From NCBI GenBank assembly GCA_023055425.1, contig JALGPY010000005.1, forward strand, positions 82,439,495-82,503,494: a DNA stretch of 64,000 nt. Direction: 5' to 3'. Positions within the stretch are counted from its first letter, which is position 1. The number at the start of each line of letters is the position of its first letter. A program made the position numbers and the translations under genes. The DNA comes from Linanthus parryae. Taxonomy: Eukaryota > Streptophyta > Magnoliopsida > Ericales > Polemoniaceae. The notes beneath the pieces were generated by a model. That model made no database searches and was not told the DNA's origin. It was given only the letters and a program-made list of their open reading frames with translations. Below, one piece after another: positions 55,660-64,000 of the stretch.

Positions 55660-56282
55660 TCATTGCCTCAACAGGCTGTTAGACCAAGTGCAGAACTTTG
55701 AGTCATACTCAGAATCAGCCATGTTTGGTGGTCTAATTACTTTTGGGACCCAAATCTGCCTAACCTGTCCCTTAAGCTGATAAGGATAAGTATTCCTCAT
55801 AATATGAGGTTCTGATCTTCTGAAGGGACAAGTTAATCTGATATGACCAATTTTTCCATAGTAATGGCACTTTGGAGAATGTCTGCTACCAGATTTGAAA
55901 AAAGTAGTTTGGCTTTTCGTTGGAAAATTTGGATTATATCCAATCCCACTTTTAGGCATTGATTTCAGACTTCCTCCAAGAATGAGATTTAGATTATGTT
56001 CAGAGCCTGTAAAACTGGTTAGGACCTTTTTAGACTCTTGAAGTTTCTCATTCAAAGAACGGATTTGTTGTTCTAAATCCTCAGAATGAGTCTTTAGATC
56101 AGCATATCTTTCAGTAAAAAGAGTGTTTTGATCAACAATCTCTTTTATCTGTGCCTTCAAGGCTTTGAACCTGCTGTCCAAGTCCTTGAAGTTCGTTTCA
56201 ATTTTAGTCTTAGAAACTTCAACAGTTTTGTTGGTCAAAACTAGGTCCAGTTTTTCTTTTACCTGCTCATGAAACTTAATCT
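55660..56282 (-). pseudogene. SIRE-like Gag C-terminal coiled coil and second knuckle
   Basis: It follows gag after a frame change near 56270. A long helix (KTKIETNFKDLDSRFKALKA, ERYADLKTHSEDLEQQIRS) is a likely coiled coil. A second knuckle-like CHYYGKIGHIRLTC has Tyr in place of the second Cys. The frame ends at a stop at 55660 just before the protease frame. The first codon of the open stretch is a TTG, so I do not claim a start. Confidence 0.75.
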
Positions 56283-57533
56283 TTAAAGAAGAAACTCATT
56301 TCTATAACTTTCCTCATTTAAAAACATACTCTTGAGAATTTCAGGAAGTACATCAGAAGAACTAGCAAGAAGATTTTTTACCATTTCTTCAATATGTCTG
56401 TCTGATGACTTTTCTTCATCATGTTTGGCCATGAAGCACAAATTTTCTTGATCTTCTTCTGTGTCTGAGTCACTTGATGAATCATAATCACTCCAGGAAG
56501 CCATCATACATTTCTTCCTTCTGTTGTCACTGTCTTTCTTCTGAAAGTTCATGTTCTTCTTCTTTTGTGGACAGTCTCTTACTAAATGATCTGCATCACC
56601 ACACTCAAAACAATTCATGACTTTAGTTTTATGTAACTGTGATGAATATTTACCTTTGTAGTCCTTTCTGATTGAAGGTCTTGATCTCTCTCTGTTGTAG
56701 TCCCTGTTACCAGAGTTTCTTTTCTTCTTGAGAATCCTGGCCAAGGCCTTGGAGATCAATGCTAAAGCCTCTTCATCATCATGCTCATCTTCAGTCTCAA
56801 GGCTTTGAGATTTTTCATTGTCTTTAGCCTTGAGTGCTAAGTTCTTGATGTTTTCACTCAGATCACCTTCTACATCCTTCATAGACATTTCATGAGTGAG
56901 CAGCTTTCCTTGTAGATCATCTAGCTGAAGAAGAATTAAATCCTGAGCTTCCTCAATGGTTGTTGTCTTTGGCTCCCACTTGGCTTTTGGCAAGCTTCTC
57001 AAAATTTTCCTGACCTTTTCTTCATTTGAAAACTTCTTTCCCAATGACTCTAGATTATTCACCACATCAGTGAATCTTTTGAACATCTCATTGATGGTCT
57101 CATCTGAGTTCATCTTGAAAAAATCATATTGCCTCAGAATTATGTTGATTTTGGTCTGCTTAACCTGGCTTGTCCCTTCATATGTCACAACGAGTTTGTC
57201 CCATACTTCTTTGGCACTTTTGCAATTTGACACTCTGTTGAACTCATCTTCATTAAGAGCACAGTATAACAGATTCATAGCCTTGTAATTTTTTGATACC
57301 TTTTCCAGTTCAGTAACTGAGAGATTTTCCTCAGAATTGATACATCTGACTCCATCTATGGTAGTGTAGTACTCATGAGGTCCATTCTGAACTATTGACC
57401 ACAGTTCCATGTCTTGATCTATGATGAACATCTTCATCAATGCCTTCCAGTTCATGAAGTTATCACCACAGAACAATGGAGGTCTGTTGGCTGCCCTTCC
57501 TTGTGAGAATCCACCATCTCCTACATTACTCAT
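56283..57533 (-). CDS. SIRE-like Gag
   Basis: The capsid/nucleocapsid protein, 416 residues open. I use the ATG at 57533 (MSNVGDGGFSQ); the sister copy has an earlier ATG that is lost here. The N-terminus reads RPPLFCGDNFMNWKALMKMF. The UBN2-like core includes LEKVSKNYKAMNLLYCALN, KSAKEVWDKLVVTYEGTSQ, DETINEMFKRFTDVVN and KILRSLPKAKWEPKT. A Lys/Arg-rich part is followed by one intact zinc knuckle, CFECGDADHLVRDC. The C-terminal part is acidic (DSDTEEDQEN). The stop at 56283 comes before the coiled-coil part that continues in another frame. Confidence 0.85.
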   Translation of the reverse strand: MSNVGDGGFSQGRAANRPPLFCGDNFMNWKALMKMFIIDQDMELWSIVQNGPHEYYTTIDGVRCINSEENLSVTELEKVSKNYKAMNLLYCALNEDEFNRVSNCKSAKEVWDKLVVTYEGTSQVKQTKINIILRQYDFFKMNSDETINEMFKRFTDVVNNLESLGKKFSNEEKVRKILRSLPKAKWEPKTTTIEEAQDLILLQLDDLQGKLLTHEMSMKDVEGDLSENIKNLALKAKDNEKSQSLETEDEHDDEEALALISKALARILKKKRNSGNRDYNRERSRPSIRKDYKGKYSSQLHKTKVMNCFECGDADHLVRDCPQKKKNMNFQKKDSDNRRKKCMMASWSDYDSSSDSDTEEDQENLCFMAKHDEEKSSDRHIEEMVKNLLASSSDVLPEILKSMFLNEESYRNEFLL

Positions 57534-57569
57534 AGTCACAAGATTGTTAGATCTATATCAGTGACCCAA

Positions 57570-57581
57570 GCTCTGATACCA
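57570..57581 (-). other. Primer binding site of the SIRE-like element
   Basis: On the minus strand TGGTATCAGAGC, exact initiator-Met type, two bases inside the LTR. Confidence 0.95.
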
Positions 57582-57583
57582 AT

Positions 57584-59075
57584 TGAAAGTGTGTAATGTA
57601 GACTAAATACTGGACCTAAATACTCTAAAAGGAAGGGGGGGGGGTTGAATAGAGTATGGAAACAACACAGTTTTTAACAAATTAACTTTAGTGAGAAACT
57701 CAAATCTCAAGGCCTTGAGATTTAAGAAAACGGTCAGAAACTTTCAAGGGCAAAATAGAAAGCTTCAGGGCCTTGAACTTCAACAAGTTCTGAATAGGTT
57801 ATAAACCGTAGTTTGATTTGAGTTCTGTGCAACAGAAAATAACAAAACTGTAAAGTAAAGAACACAATGCAATTTACAGAGTTCAATCCCAATGGACCTA
57901 ATCTCAGCCTGAGGGATCTAATCCCACCAGGATTGGGCAAACACTTCTTATTAATCACATAGAAACAGTCCTAGATCTTCAAGCCTAAGTGATTTCCCTT
58001 ACACCTATACAGCTTGTGGTTCCAAACCTATCTAATATCAGCTAATAACTGTTGAGCTAACCAGAACCTCTTGTTGTTCACTTGAACAACGAACCACTAG
58101 GTTTAGTGAGGTTTTAGATATACAAAAGATAAGCAAATTACAAAACAGATGTAGAACACAGTAGAAGAATAAGCTTGTGAAGGCCTAGATGTGTTCTTCT
58201 GGAAACAGGAATGATTGATCATCTGAAATCTGGAATTGAAGCTTGAATGTCTGTGTGTTTGAATGATTGGTCTCCGCGAATATTTCACACCTCTCTCAGT
58301 TTTCTGCAAGCCTCTCTTCTTTCAAAATTCAAACCAAACTTTTATCTACTCACTGCAACTGAATGAGAGATTTTAGGATCTCAGTTCCTACAAATCCTCT
58401 TCCTGTTTCAACTGCAATTCAAACAGCTCTGAGTAGATATCCGTTGGAGTTTGTTGGGATTGCATTTGCACGTTTAACAAACCTGCAACAACATTAAAAC
58501 ATAAATACAACATAATCAAGAAATATAACAGCACTAAGTCTGTTTGGATATCCAGTTTCTGAATAAAAACTGGATGAAAGAATAAAACAATAATCTGATT
58601 AACTTCTGACACATATAACTCATGATAAACTAGTTTAAGACTCTTAGAAGTCATTAAACATTCACAATAATAAAGATCAAACCCTGCAAGAAAGAATCAA
58701 ATTAGTTCTGTAAAGCTGTCAGCAGCTCAAAGCACATCTCAAGGCCTTGAAGCTCTGAACATGCTTCACAGTCTTTCAAATTTGAAACCAGAAATCTATG
58801 ATTCTCTTTGATCAGGACATCTGCAATTGTGTTAGATATATAAACAGTATAAAACCTAAGTATTTTCAACAAATCTCTGATCTGATTATCAGATAGCCAA
58901 TCTGTAACACAAGATTGTTAGAACATTCAGCATAATAAAAATTGCTCTCAAGGCTTTGAAGCTCTGTCAGTATCTCAAGGCCTTGGAGTATCAGAAATGC
59001 TTTGTCTTTGTCTTTGTCTTTCATCACTCAAAACATTTACTTCTCAAAACACACTTAAGGGTCTTTGAGTCAACA
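57584..59075 (-). repeat. 5' LTR of the SIRE-like element
   Basis: On the minus strand it starts TGTTGACTCAAAGACCC and ends ACACTTTCA. It carries several CAAGGCCTTG palindromes. Confidence 0.95.
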
Positions 59076-59080
59076 GTCGG

Positions 59081-59330
59081 GATTGGCTCGCTGGAGAAGC
59101 AGGTCGCTGGAGCGGACCCGAATCCTTGCCTTGAGGGCACATACAATTTTCTAGTATATACTAGTAACCCCTAATGATCCTACATTAGGAAGGTTCAATA
59201 ATTCAACATTTTTAGTCTAGCATTCGCATACCTTATATATTAATTACCTTATCTTATTAAAAAAGACTATTGATAAAGTTAGTCTGCATATTTTTATTTT
59301 TTTAGACCAGTCTGCTAATTGCTATGGAGA
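59081..59330. other. Spacer after the SIRE-like element
   Basis: It continues the sequence interrupted at 52897. AT-rich from 59160. No gene seen. Confidence 0.4.
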
Positions 59331-59489
59331 GTTGGTGTGAATGGACTTGGAATATAAGGAGTTGCTACAAACCATGGATGCAAGTCATCATGGCAAGGGA
59401 GTTTGTGTGAATGGACTTGGCATATAAGGACTTTCTACAAACCATGGATGCAAGCCATCATGGAAAGGGAGTTGGTATGAATGGACTTG
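59331..59489. repeat. 70-bp tandem repeat, about 2.3 copies
   Basis: GTTGGTGTGAATGGACTTGG starts at 59331, with near-copies at 59401 and 59471. The inner part ACAAACCATGGATGCAAG is conserved. The third copy is cut by the Athila-type LTR at 59490. Confidence 0.9.
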
Positions 59490-60931
59490 TGACACGTTCC
59501 AACTGCAAGAGCACAATTGTCAGTGTATTAATAATTCTGGTAAGACCAGGTTTGTCGAACCCAAAGGACTTCTTGTAAATTAATTTATATTTCTTAACCT
59601 TGTGTGGGAAAATTTCTTGTTTGTGTTTTACTAATTCTACGAAAATTGAAAGGCATCTAATAAGTTAACCGTTTGAATGGTCGCATGATTAACGAGAGTA
59701 ATTTACTGAGTTACTTAACCTGTGGAAAAGTCATGATATCTCTACGGGTTCACTAGGGAATTCACACCACTTAGGATTTATGTTCAAGTAACACGAATGC
59801 GTTCTATTTAGCCAAACGAGCACAATTACTTTGAAGATTCCTCAACCAAAGACTGTATTTACACACTCGTACCAGATTCCTCTAGCCTACTCAAGTTTAA
59901 ATATGCGTTATGATCTTGTGTTCTACTCCTAGTTTTTAGCCAACTAGCAAGATTCCTCAACCCTAGATACAGCTCGTGCATGATTCAAATTCCAAAAATA
60001 AACATCGCTTCCTCTAACGTTCATAACCTAAATCAATTCTATTGCTACGTCTAAAAATAAGAAAGAAAGATTAAGATAATAAATCGCACATGACTAAACA
60101 AAACACATTCAATTAAGCTTAGAAGCATGAAACCAAATCCATAAATCACCTGAAAGTGGTGTCAAACCCCAGATCCCTACGAGATATCATGAATAAAAGA
60201 CTTAGCTACGCTTACTTATGATCAAAATAACAAAGTTCAAGTTGATCATAAGCAAAAACAGAAGAAAAGAAGAGTCGAGAATCCAAACGAATGATCCAAA
60301 GCTCCAAGAACGCTCCAAAGCTCCCAATCACGTCTCCTACAATGTCTAACCCTCCAAAAAACGTCCCTTAGGTCACTAAATACATTCCCTAACGTTTTTA
60401 AACAAGTTTCTAAGTATTAAAAAAGAAACCCAAGAGTTTTGCTAAATTTTCCCGTTCTGTTCGAGCGAACAGAATTCTTGTTCATGCGAACACCCTCCCG
60501 TGAACAACTTTTATGTTCGCGTGATTACCTTCTTGAGCCCTGAAAATCTTCTTAGTGTTGTTGTTCATGTGAATACCTACAGTGTTCTTGGAGGAACACT
60601 TTTCTCCATGTGGCTTTCTCTTCACTTTTCAAGCTCTTCCTGTTTTTCCAACTTCCTGAGCATGTCTCTTGAGCATTCCTCGCTTTCGAAGTTCGCTTCC
60701 GCTCCAAAGTTCCCGCCCCAAGCTCCCAGTTCCTGAAATCCACGACAATAAAACATATCGGAAGATCAAACGAGACAAATATAACATAAAAATACTTGAA
60801 AAAGTGTCTGGATTTAACAATGACGTTCAAATGCTCATACAATCTCAAAACTAACAAGAATTGGCCCAAAACACATGTTAATGCATCGGAATACACGCAA
60901 AACGACAAGTAATCACGTAATGGAGTTATCA
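59490..60931 (-). mobile_element. Athila-type LTR
   Basis: On the minus strand it begins TGATAACTCCATTACG, typical of Athila LTRs, and ends CGTGTCA at 59490. The flanking purine tract TAAGTGTGGGGATATT (60932-60947) is the Athila-type PPT, so this is the 3' LTR of a minus-strand element. It has no internal gene. I could not confirm a duplication because the other end is not recognised. Confidence 0.75.
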
Positions 60932-60947
60932 AATATCCCCACACTTA

Positions 60948-62802
60948 CCATTTGCGCGTCCCGAGCAATATATCAAAACCGGCCACATTCTCAAAACTTT
61001 CTTCCCAACAAACCTTGGTACGAGGCGAGACACTTTGCATACTATTCGAAACACCGCTTGCATACAAACCATAACTAGCCGACCCGACACAAACAACGAC
61101 TCAATACAGGACTCAACGATGCAACAATATGATGCAATGAAAACTAGACTAGATCTTAAACTAACATAAATATACACAAAAACAACAACTTCTTATCTTT
61201 TTGGGTGAAATCGGGCAATCTCAATTCATTCGAACCGGCATGTCATCATGCTCTCAGTCCTCACAAGTCGCAAAACACGCAAACCAGATATCCGCAAACC
61301 GAGTGAGACTGAAGTTTCTCAACTTGAAATCCCCCTAGAAAGCATAGAGAGTTTAACATCTCTCTCTAAACGTGACTAATCTCTCATGTGCGCCGAAAAC
61401 AGTAGAGACATCCTAGCCTAGCCTAGTATGCCATCCGAGCTTTTAATCTAAATAGGGTTTATTCGGTTGAAGGCTTAGGGATGGCAGGATAGGATTTTTA
61501 GAAGCGTAGTCCTACTTGTCATGATAAATTTGCCAATAATCTCATTCTCGCGCTCCCTCACCACGATGAATGAAAACCAAACCCAAAGCTCACAACTCTG
61601 ACCCTTGATTCCCTCACCACCGACGTAATGCCGTACTCGCAGCGCCAATCGTGAAGAAGCATAAGTGATCAAAGCTGCTACTACTTGAAATTTTATTGAA
61701 CGAACTAATAAACAAAAGGAGCAAACTAATAAGAACAAGAACCTCTATTTTTTCCTTATTTTTCTCCTTTTTTCTTCTTTTTTCTATTTTTCTTTTTTTT
61801 TTCTTATAAAACAAAAAATACATTAAAATATAAGATAAAAACTAAAAACGTAAATCCGAGTAATCTAGAATCTCTTAAAATCTGGTGGGGATGGAAACTG
61901 TAATAGATGATGATCTCTGTGAAGTAACCACCATCCCCACACTCAGTGAAGCCCAGTCTCTCTCAAAATAGCCGAATATACTGTGAATGTGTGCCACTAC
62001 CCATCATATCCTCCGCAACACCGAAAGATGAAAGTAAATTCGGGGCACGCCCTCCAATGCAAATCAATCAACCCAGCCCAATAGTGCGTAAAGAATGTCA
62101 CGCACATGGATTCGCCTTCTCGCGATTGTGATGTATTGACACGACTCACCGCCACACCGAAGAACGCTAGCCATCTCACACTCACCCTCACATCCGCTCG
62201 TAAAACGTTAGAATATGAAATCCACAAGATATGTAATGAAGTACACTCCCTCATCGAACCTCCCTCACTCACTCCCTCTGTCACGACTCGTATGAAAAGA
62301 CCAAACTAACAAGTGATGGAAGTCACAATAAATGGCTCCTAGGCGTAAAGGGCTATGAATAAAGGGGTAAACGGATCAATGGGGCTAATTAAGTGGACCT
62401 AGGCTGTGAGACGGGACGTGACGTCCCCATAAAACTCACTCGCACGACTGTTTCGTTGCCACTACGAGGAGGGGTTGTCGACTACCTAAGACGGTGGTCA
62501 TGCACTATCGGCTAACTACTAGAGTGTCTCAAAAACAGCACACACTTTTCAATTCAATTTTTCAATTAAGTTCAAAAATGGCTTCGTCACCCGAGTTGCG
62601 AACTCTCTCTATGCACTCTAAGGGATTCTCAACTTCGGGCCTGCTTTCTCGGTTTCCACACACCTACGCGCAGTTCGCGCACATTTCATCACTGAGATCT
62701 CTCCATGTTCGAATTCCTTTCCTTTGCCCTTTTTCAAAATTTTCAATTTTTTTTATTTTTATTTTATTTTTTATTTGTATATTTTTATAAATAATCATAA
62801 CT
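60948..62802 (-). other. Athila-type 3' non-coding region
   Basis: It starts with ACTTACCATTTGCGCGTCC (plus spelling), a phrase next to the PPT in many Athila elements. The rest has no gag, pol or env motif. Pyrimidine/purine-biased stretches lie at 61745-61815 and 62735-62790. I see no gene in it. Confidence 0.55.
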
Positions 62803-63067
62803 CTACATGCAAGGCCAGACACGAAGGAAGACTTGACACTGACTCAGTTTGGGTAGGTGGAATCAATTAATTAAACGTGCCATAATAAATGAAGACATCA
62901 ACTAATCACAACACGATACGAACAATATATATATATATAAACATGACATGGACTACAAATAGTGACTCACCATACGACACAAACATCATCCTAAATTTAA
63001 CAGGATAACTACATGCATGGCCAGACACGAAGGAAGACTCGACACTGACTTAGTTTGGGTAGGTGGA
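62803..63067. repeat. Direct repeat of about 58 bp, 206 bp apart
   Basis: The block containing GGCCAGACACGAAGGAAGAC and ACTGACT-AGTTTGGGTAGGTGGA occurs at 62810-62861 and again at 63016-63067 with two or three differences. Between them is AT-rich sequence with a (TA)n run (62928-62939). Confidence 0.85.
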
Positions 63068-63950
63068 CTCATTTCCCCTCTTCATGGGGTCATTCCCCTC
63101 TTCACTTGGCAATCTCCATATTTTGTTGGTGGTTGATTATGTAACCAAGTGGGTGGAAGAAATGGCATGTCAAAAGAACGATGGCGCTACGGTTGAGAGA
63201 TTCATGCGCAAGAACATCTTTACACGGTTTGGGACGCCTAGGGCCATTAGTAGTGATGAGGGAATGCATTTCGTGAACAAGGTCTTCGCCAATGTCTTGA
63301 GAAATATGGGGTGTAGACACACAAGATATCACTGGCCTACCATCTACAGTCAAATGGGCAAGCTGAAGTGTCAAATTGAGAGATAATGGGAATTTTAGAA
63401 AAGACAGACAATCCGTGCGCAAAGATTGGTCCCTACACTTGGATGATAGTCTATGGGCATATCGGACTACATACAAGACTCCCTTGGGCATGTCTCCTTA
63501 CCAGCTAGTATTTGTTAAGTCATTCCATATACCGGTGGAACTTGATCATAAGGCCTTTTGGGAATTGAAGAAAATCAATTTGGATTCTAAGCTCTCAGGT
63601 GAGCAAAGGAAACATGCGTTGCTATAGCTTGAAGAATTTCGGTTGATGGCTTATGAAAGTGAAAAGATCTATAAAGAGCGGACCAAGCAGTGGCACGATA
63701 AGCACATCATACCGAGGGACTTTAAGGTGGGACAGAAGGTATTGGTCTTCAAACCATGTTTGAAACTATTTCCGGGCAAGTTGAAATCCAGGTGGAGTGG
63801 TCCATTCAAGATTACCGAGGTCTATCCTTGGGGATCACTTGAGGTTGCAGCTGAAAATGGTAATCGATTCAAGGTGAATGGATAGAGAGCCAAACCATAC
63901 GTTGAGGGGAATTTCATTGCCGTAACTGAGCTCCTCAGTGAATTTCCCGA
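63063..63950 (+). pseudogene. Athila-type integrase, broken
   Basis: The plus-strand frame shows FMGSFPSSLGNLHILLVVDY, VTKWVEEMACQKNDG, NIFTRFGTPRAISSDEGMHF (second catalytic Asp) and a damaged region where the Glu would be ([10 protein letters not shown]). After a frame change come [44 protein letters not shown], and after a stop YKERTKQWHDKHIIPRDFKVG with LFPGKLKSRWSGPFKITEVYP. The first Asp region is missing because the block starts at the direct repeat. Orientation is opposite to the Athila-type LTR on its left, so it comes from another copy or an inversion. Confidence 0.8.
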
Positions 63951-64000
63951 TATTTGATCTTATATGAGGTTACTGGGTCGGGTCGTTCGACCTTAAATTA

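Larger units (their letters stand above)
52898..59075 (-). mobile_element. SIRE-like copia element without reverse transcriptase
   Basis: An exact duplication GTCGG (52893-52897 and 59076-59080) bounds it. On the minus strand: 5' LTR of 1492 bp, PBS, gag, a second knuckle region, protease and integrase, then directly a 3' LTR lacking its first 260-290 bp. RT, RNase H and PPT are deleted. Long open frames suggest a rather young copy that became non-autonomous by deletion. Confidence 0.95.

Overview
This is plant nuclear DNA, almost certainly from a eudicot. It contains decayed Ty3/gypsy and Ty1/copia LTR retrotransposons of plant lineages (Tat, a Reina-like chromovirus, Athila, SIRE-like and Angela-like), Stowaway-like and foldback MITEs, and a spliced F-box/LRR/FBD gene. 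The species cannot be told from the sequence. Nearly every base belongs to a transposable element. The F-box gene (28261-29789, minus) is the only intact host-type gene I can support.

Layout. 1-10740: a Tat-type Ty3/gypsy element on the plus strand (end of 5' LTR, PBS, gag, protease, RT/RNase H, second RNase H, integrase). It is followed by a palindrome-rich minisatellite and then an unusual antisense, apparently spliced reading-frame cluster (7340-10740, minus). 11161-14913: a copia element on the minus strand whose 5' gag part is missing. 15152-22246: a Reina-like chromovirus (minus, TSD ACATA) containing a non-autonomous copia element (17243-19365, TSD ATACA). 20166-25915: a near-identical 2,875-bp tandem duplication covering half of the chromovirus, its flank and part of a foldback MITE. 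26075-27965: a Stowaway-like MITE and a giant near-perfect hairpin with 585-bp arms. 28261-29789: the F-box gene. 30898-35106: an element with terminal inverted repeats, holding a gag-protease copia element (31309-34526, TSD GGGAT).

36005-52655 is a nested stack. A short-LTR gypsy-like non-autonomous element (minus) contains an Angela-like copia (36715-50042, TSD GTTGT) and an Angela-like solo LTR in the opposite orientation (50893-52285, TSD GATCA). The Angela-like element in turn contains a deleted SIRE-like element (39930-42310) and a 3-kb solo LTR (43924-46892). 52898-59075 is a second SIRE-like element (minus, TSD GTCGG) with gag, protease and integrase but no reverse transcriptase. 59490-64000 holds an Athila-type LTR and 3' region on the minus strand and Athila-type integrase remains on the plus strand.

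For eight insertions I read the target-site duplications directly: five LTR elements and three solo or deleted copies. Three of these (SIRE-like 39930, solo LTR 43924, outer gypsy 36005) have one mismatch; the other five are exact. The nesting order is therefore well supported. The retroelement genes are mostly broken by stops and frameshifts. The exceptions are long open frames in the SIRE-like element (gag, protease-integrase) and in the 31-34 kb copia element (gag). The least explained structures are the antisense spliced gene downstream of the Tat pol, the 585-bp hairpin, a 10-bp palindrome scattered through the LTRs and coding parts of the SIRE-like family, and an LTR that carries extra copies of its own primer-binding site.
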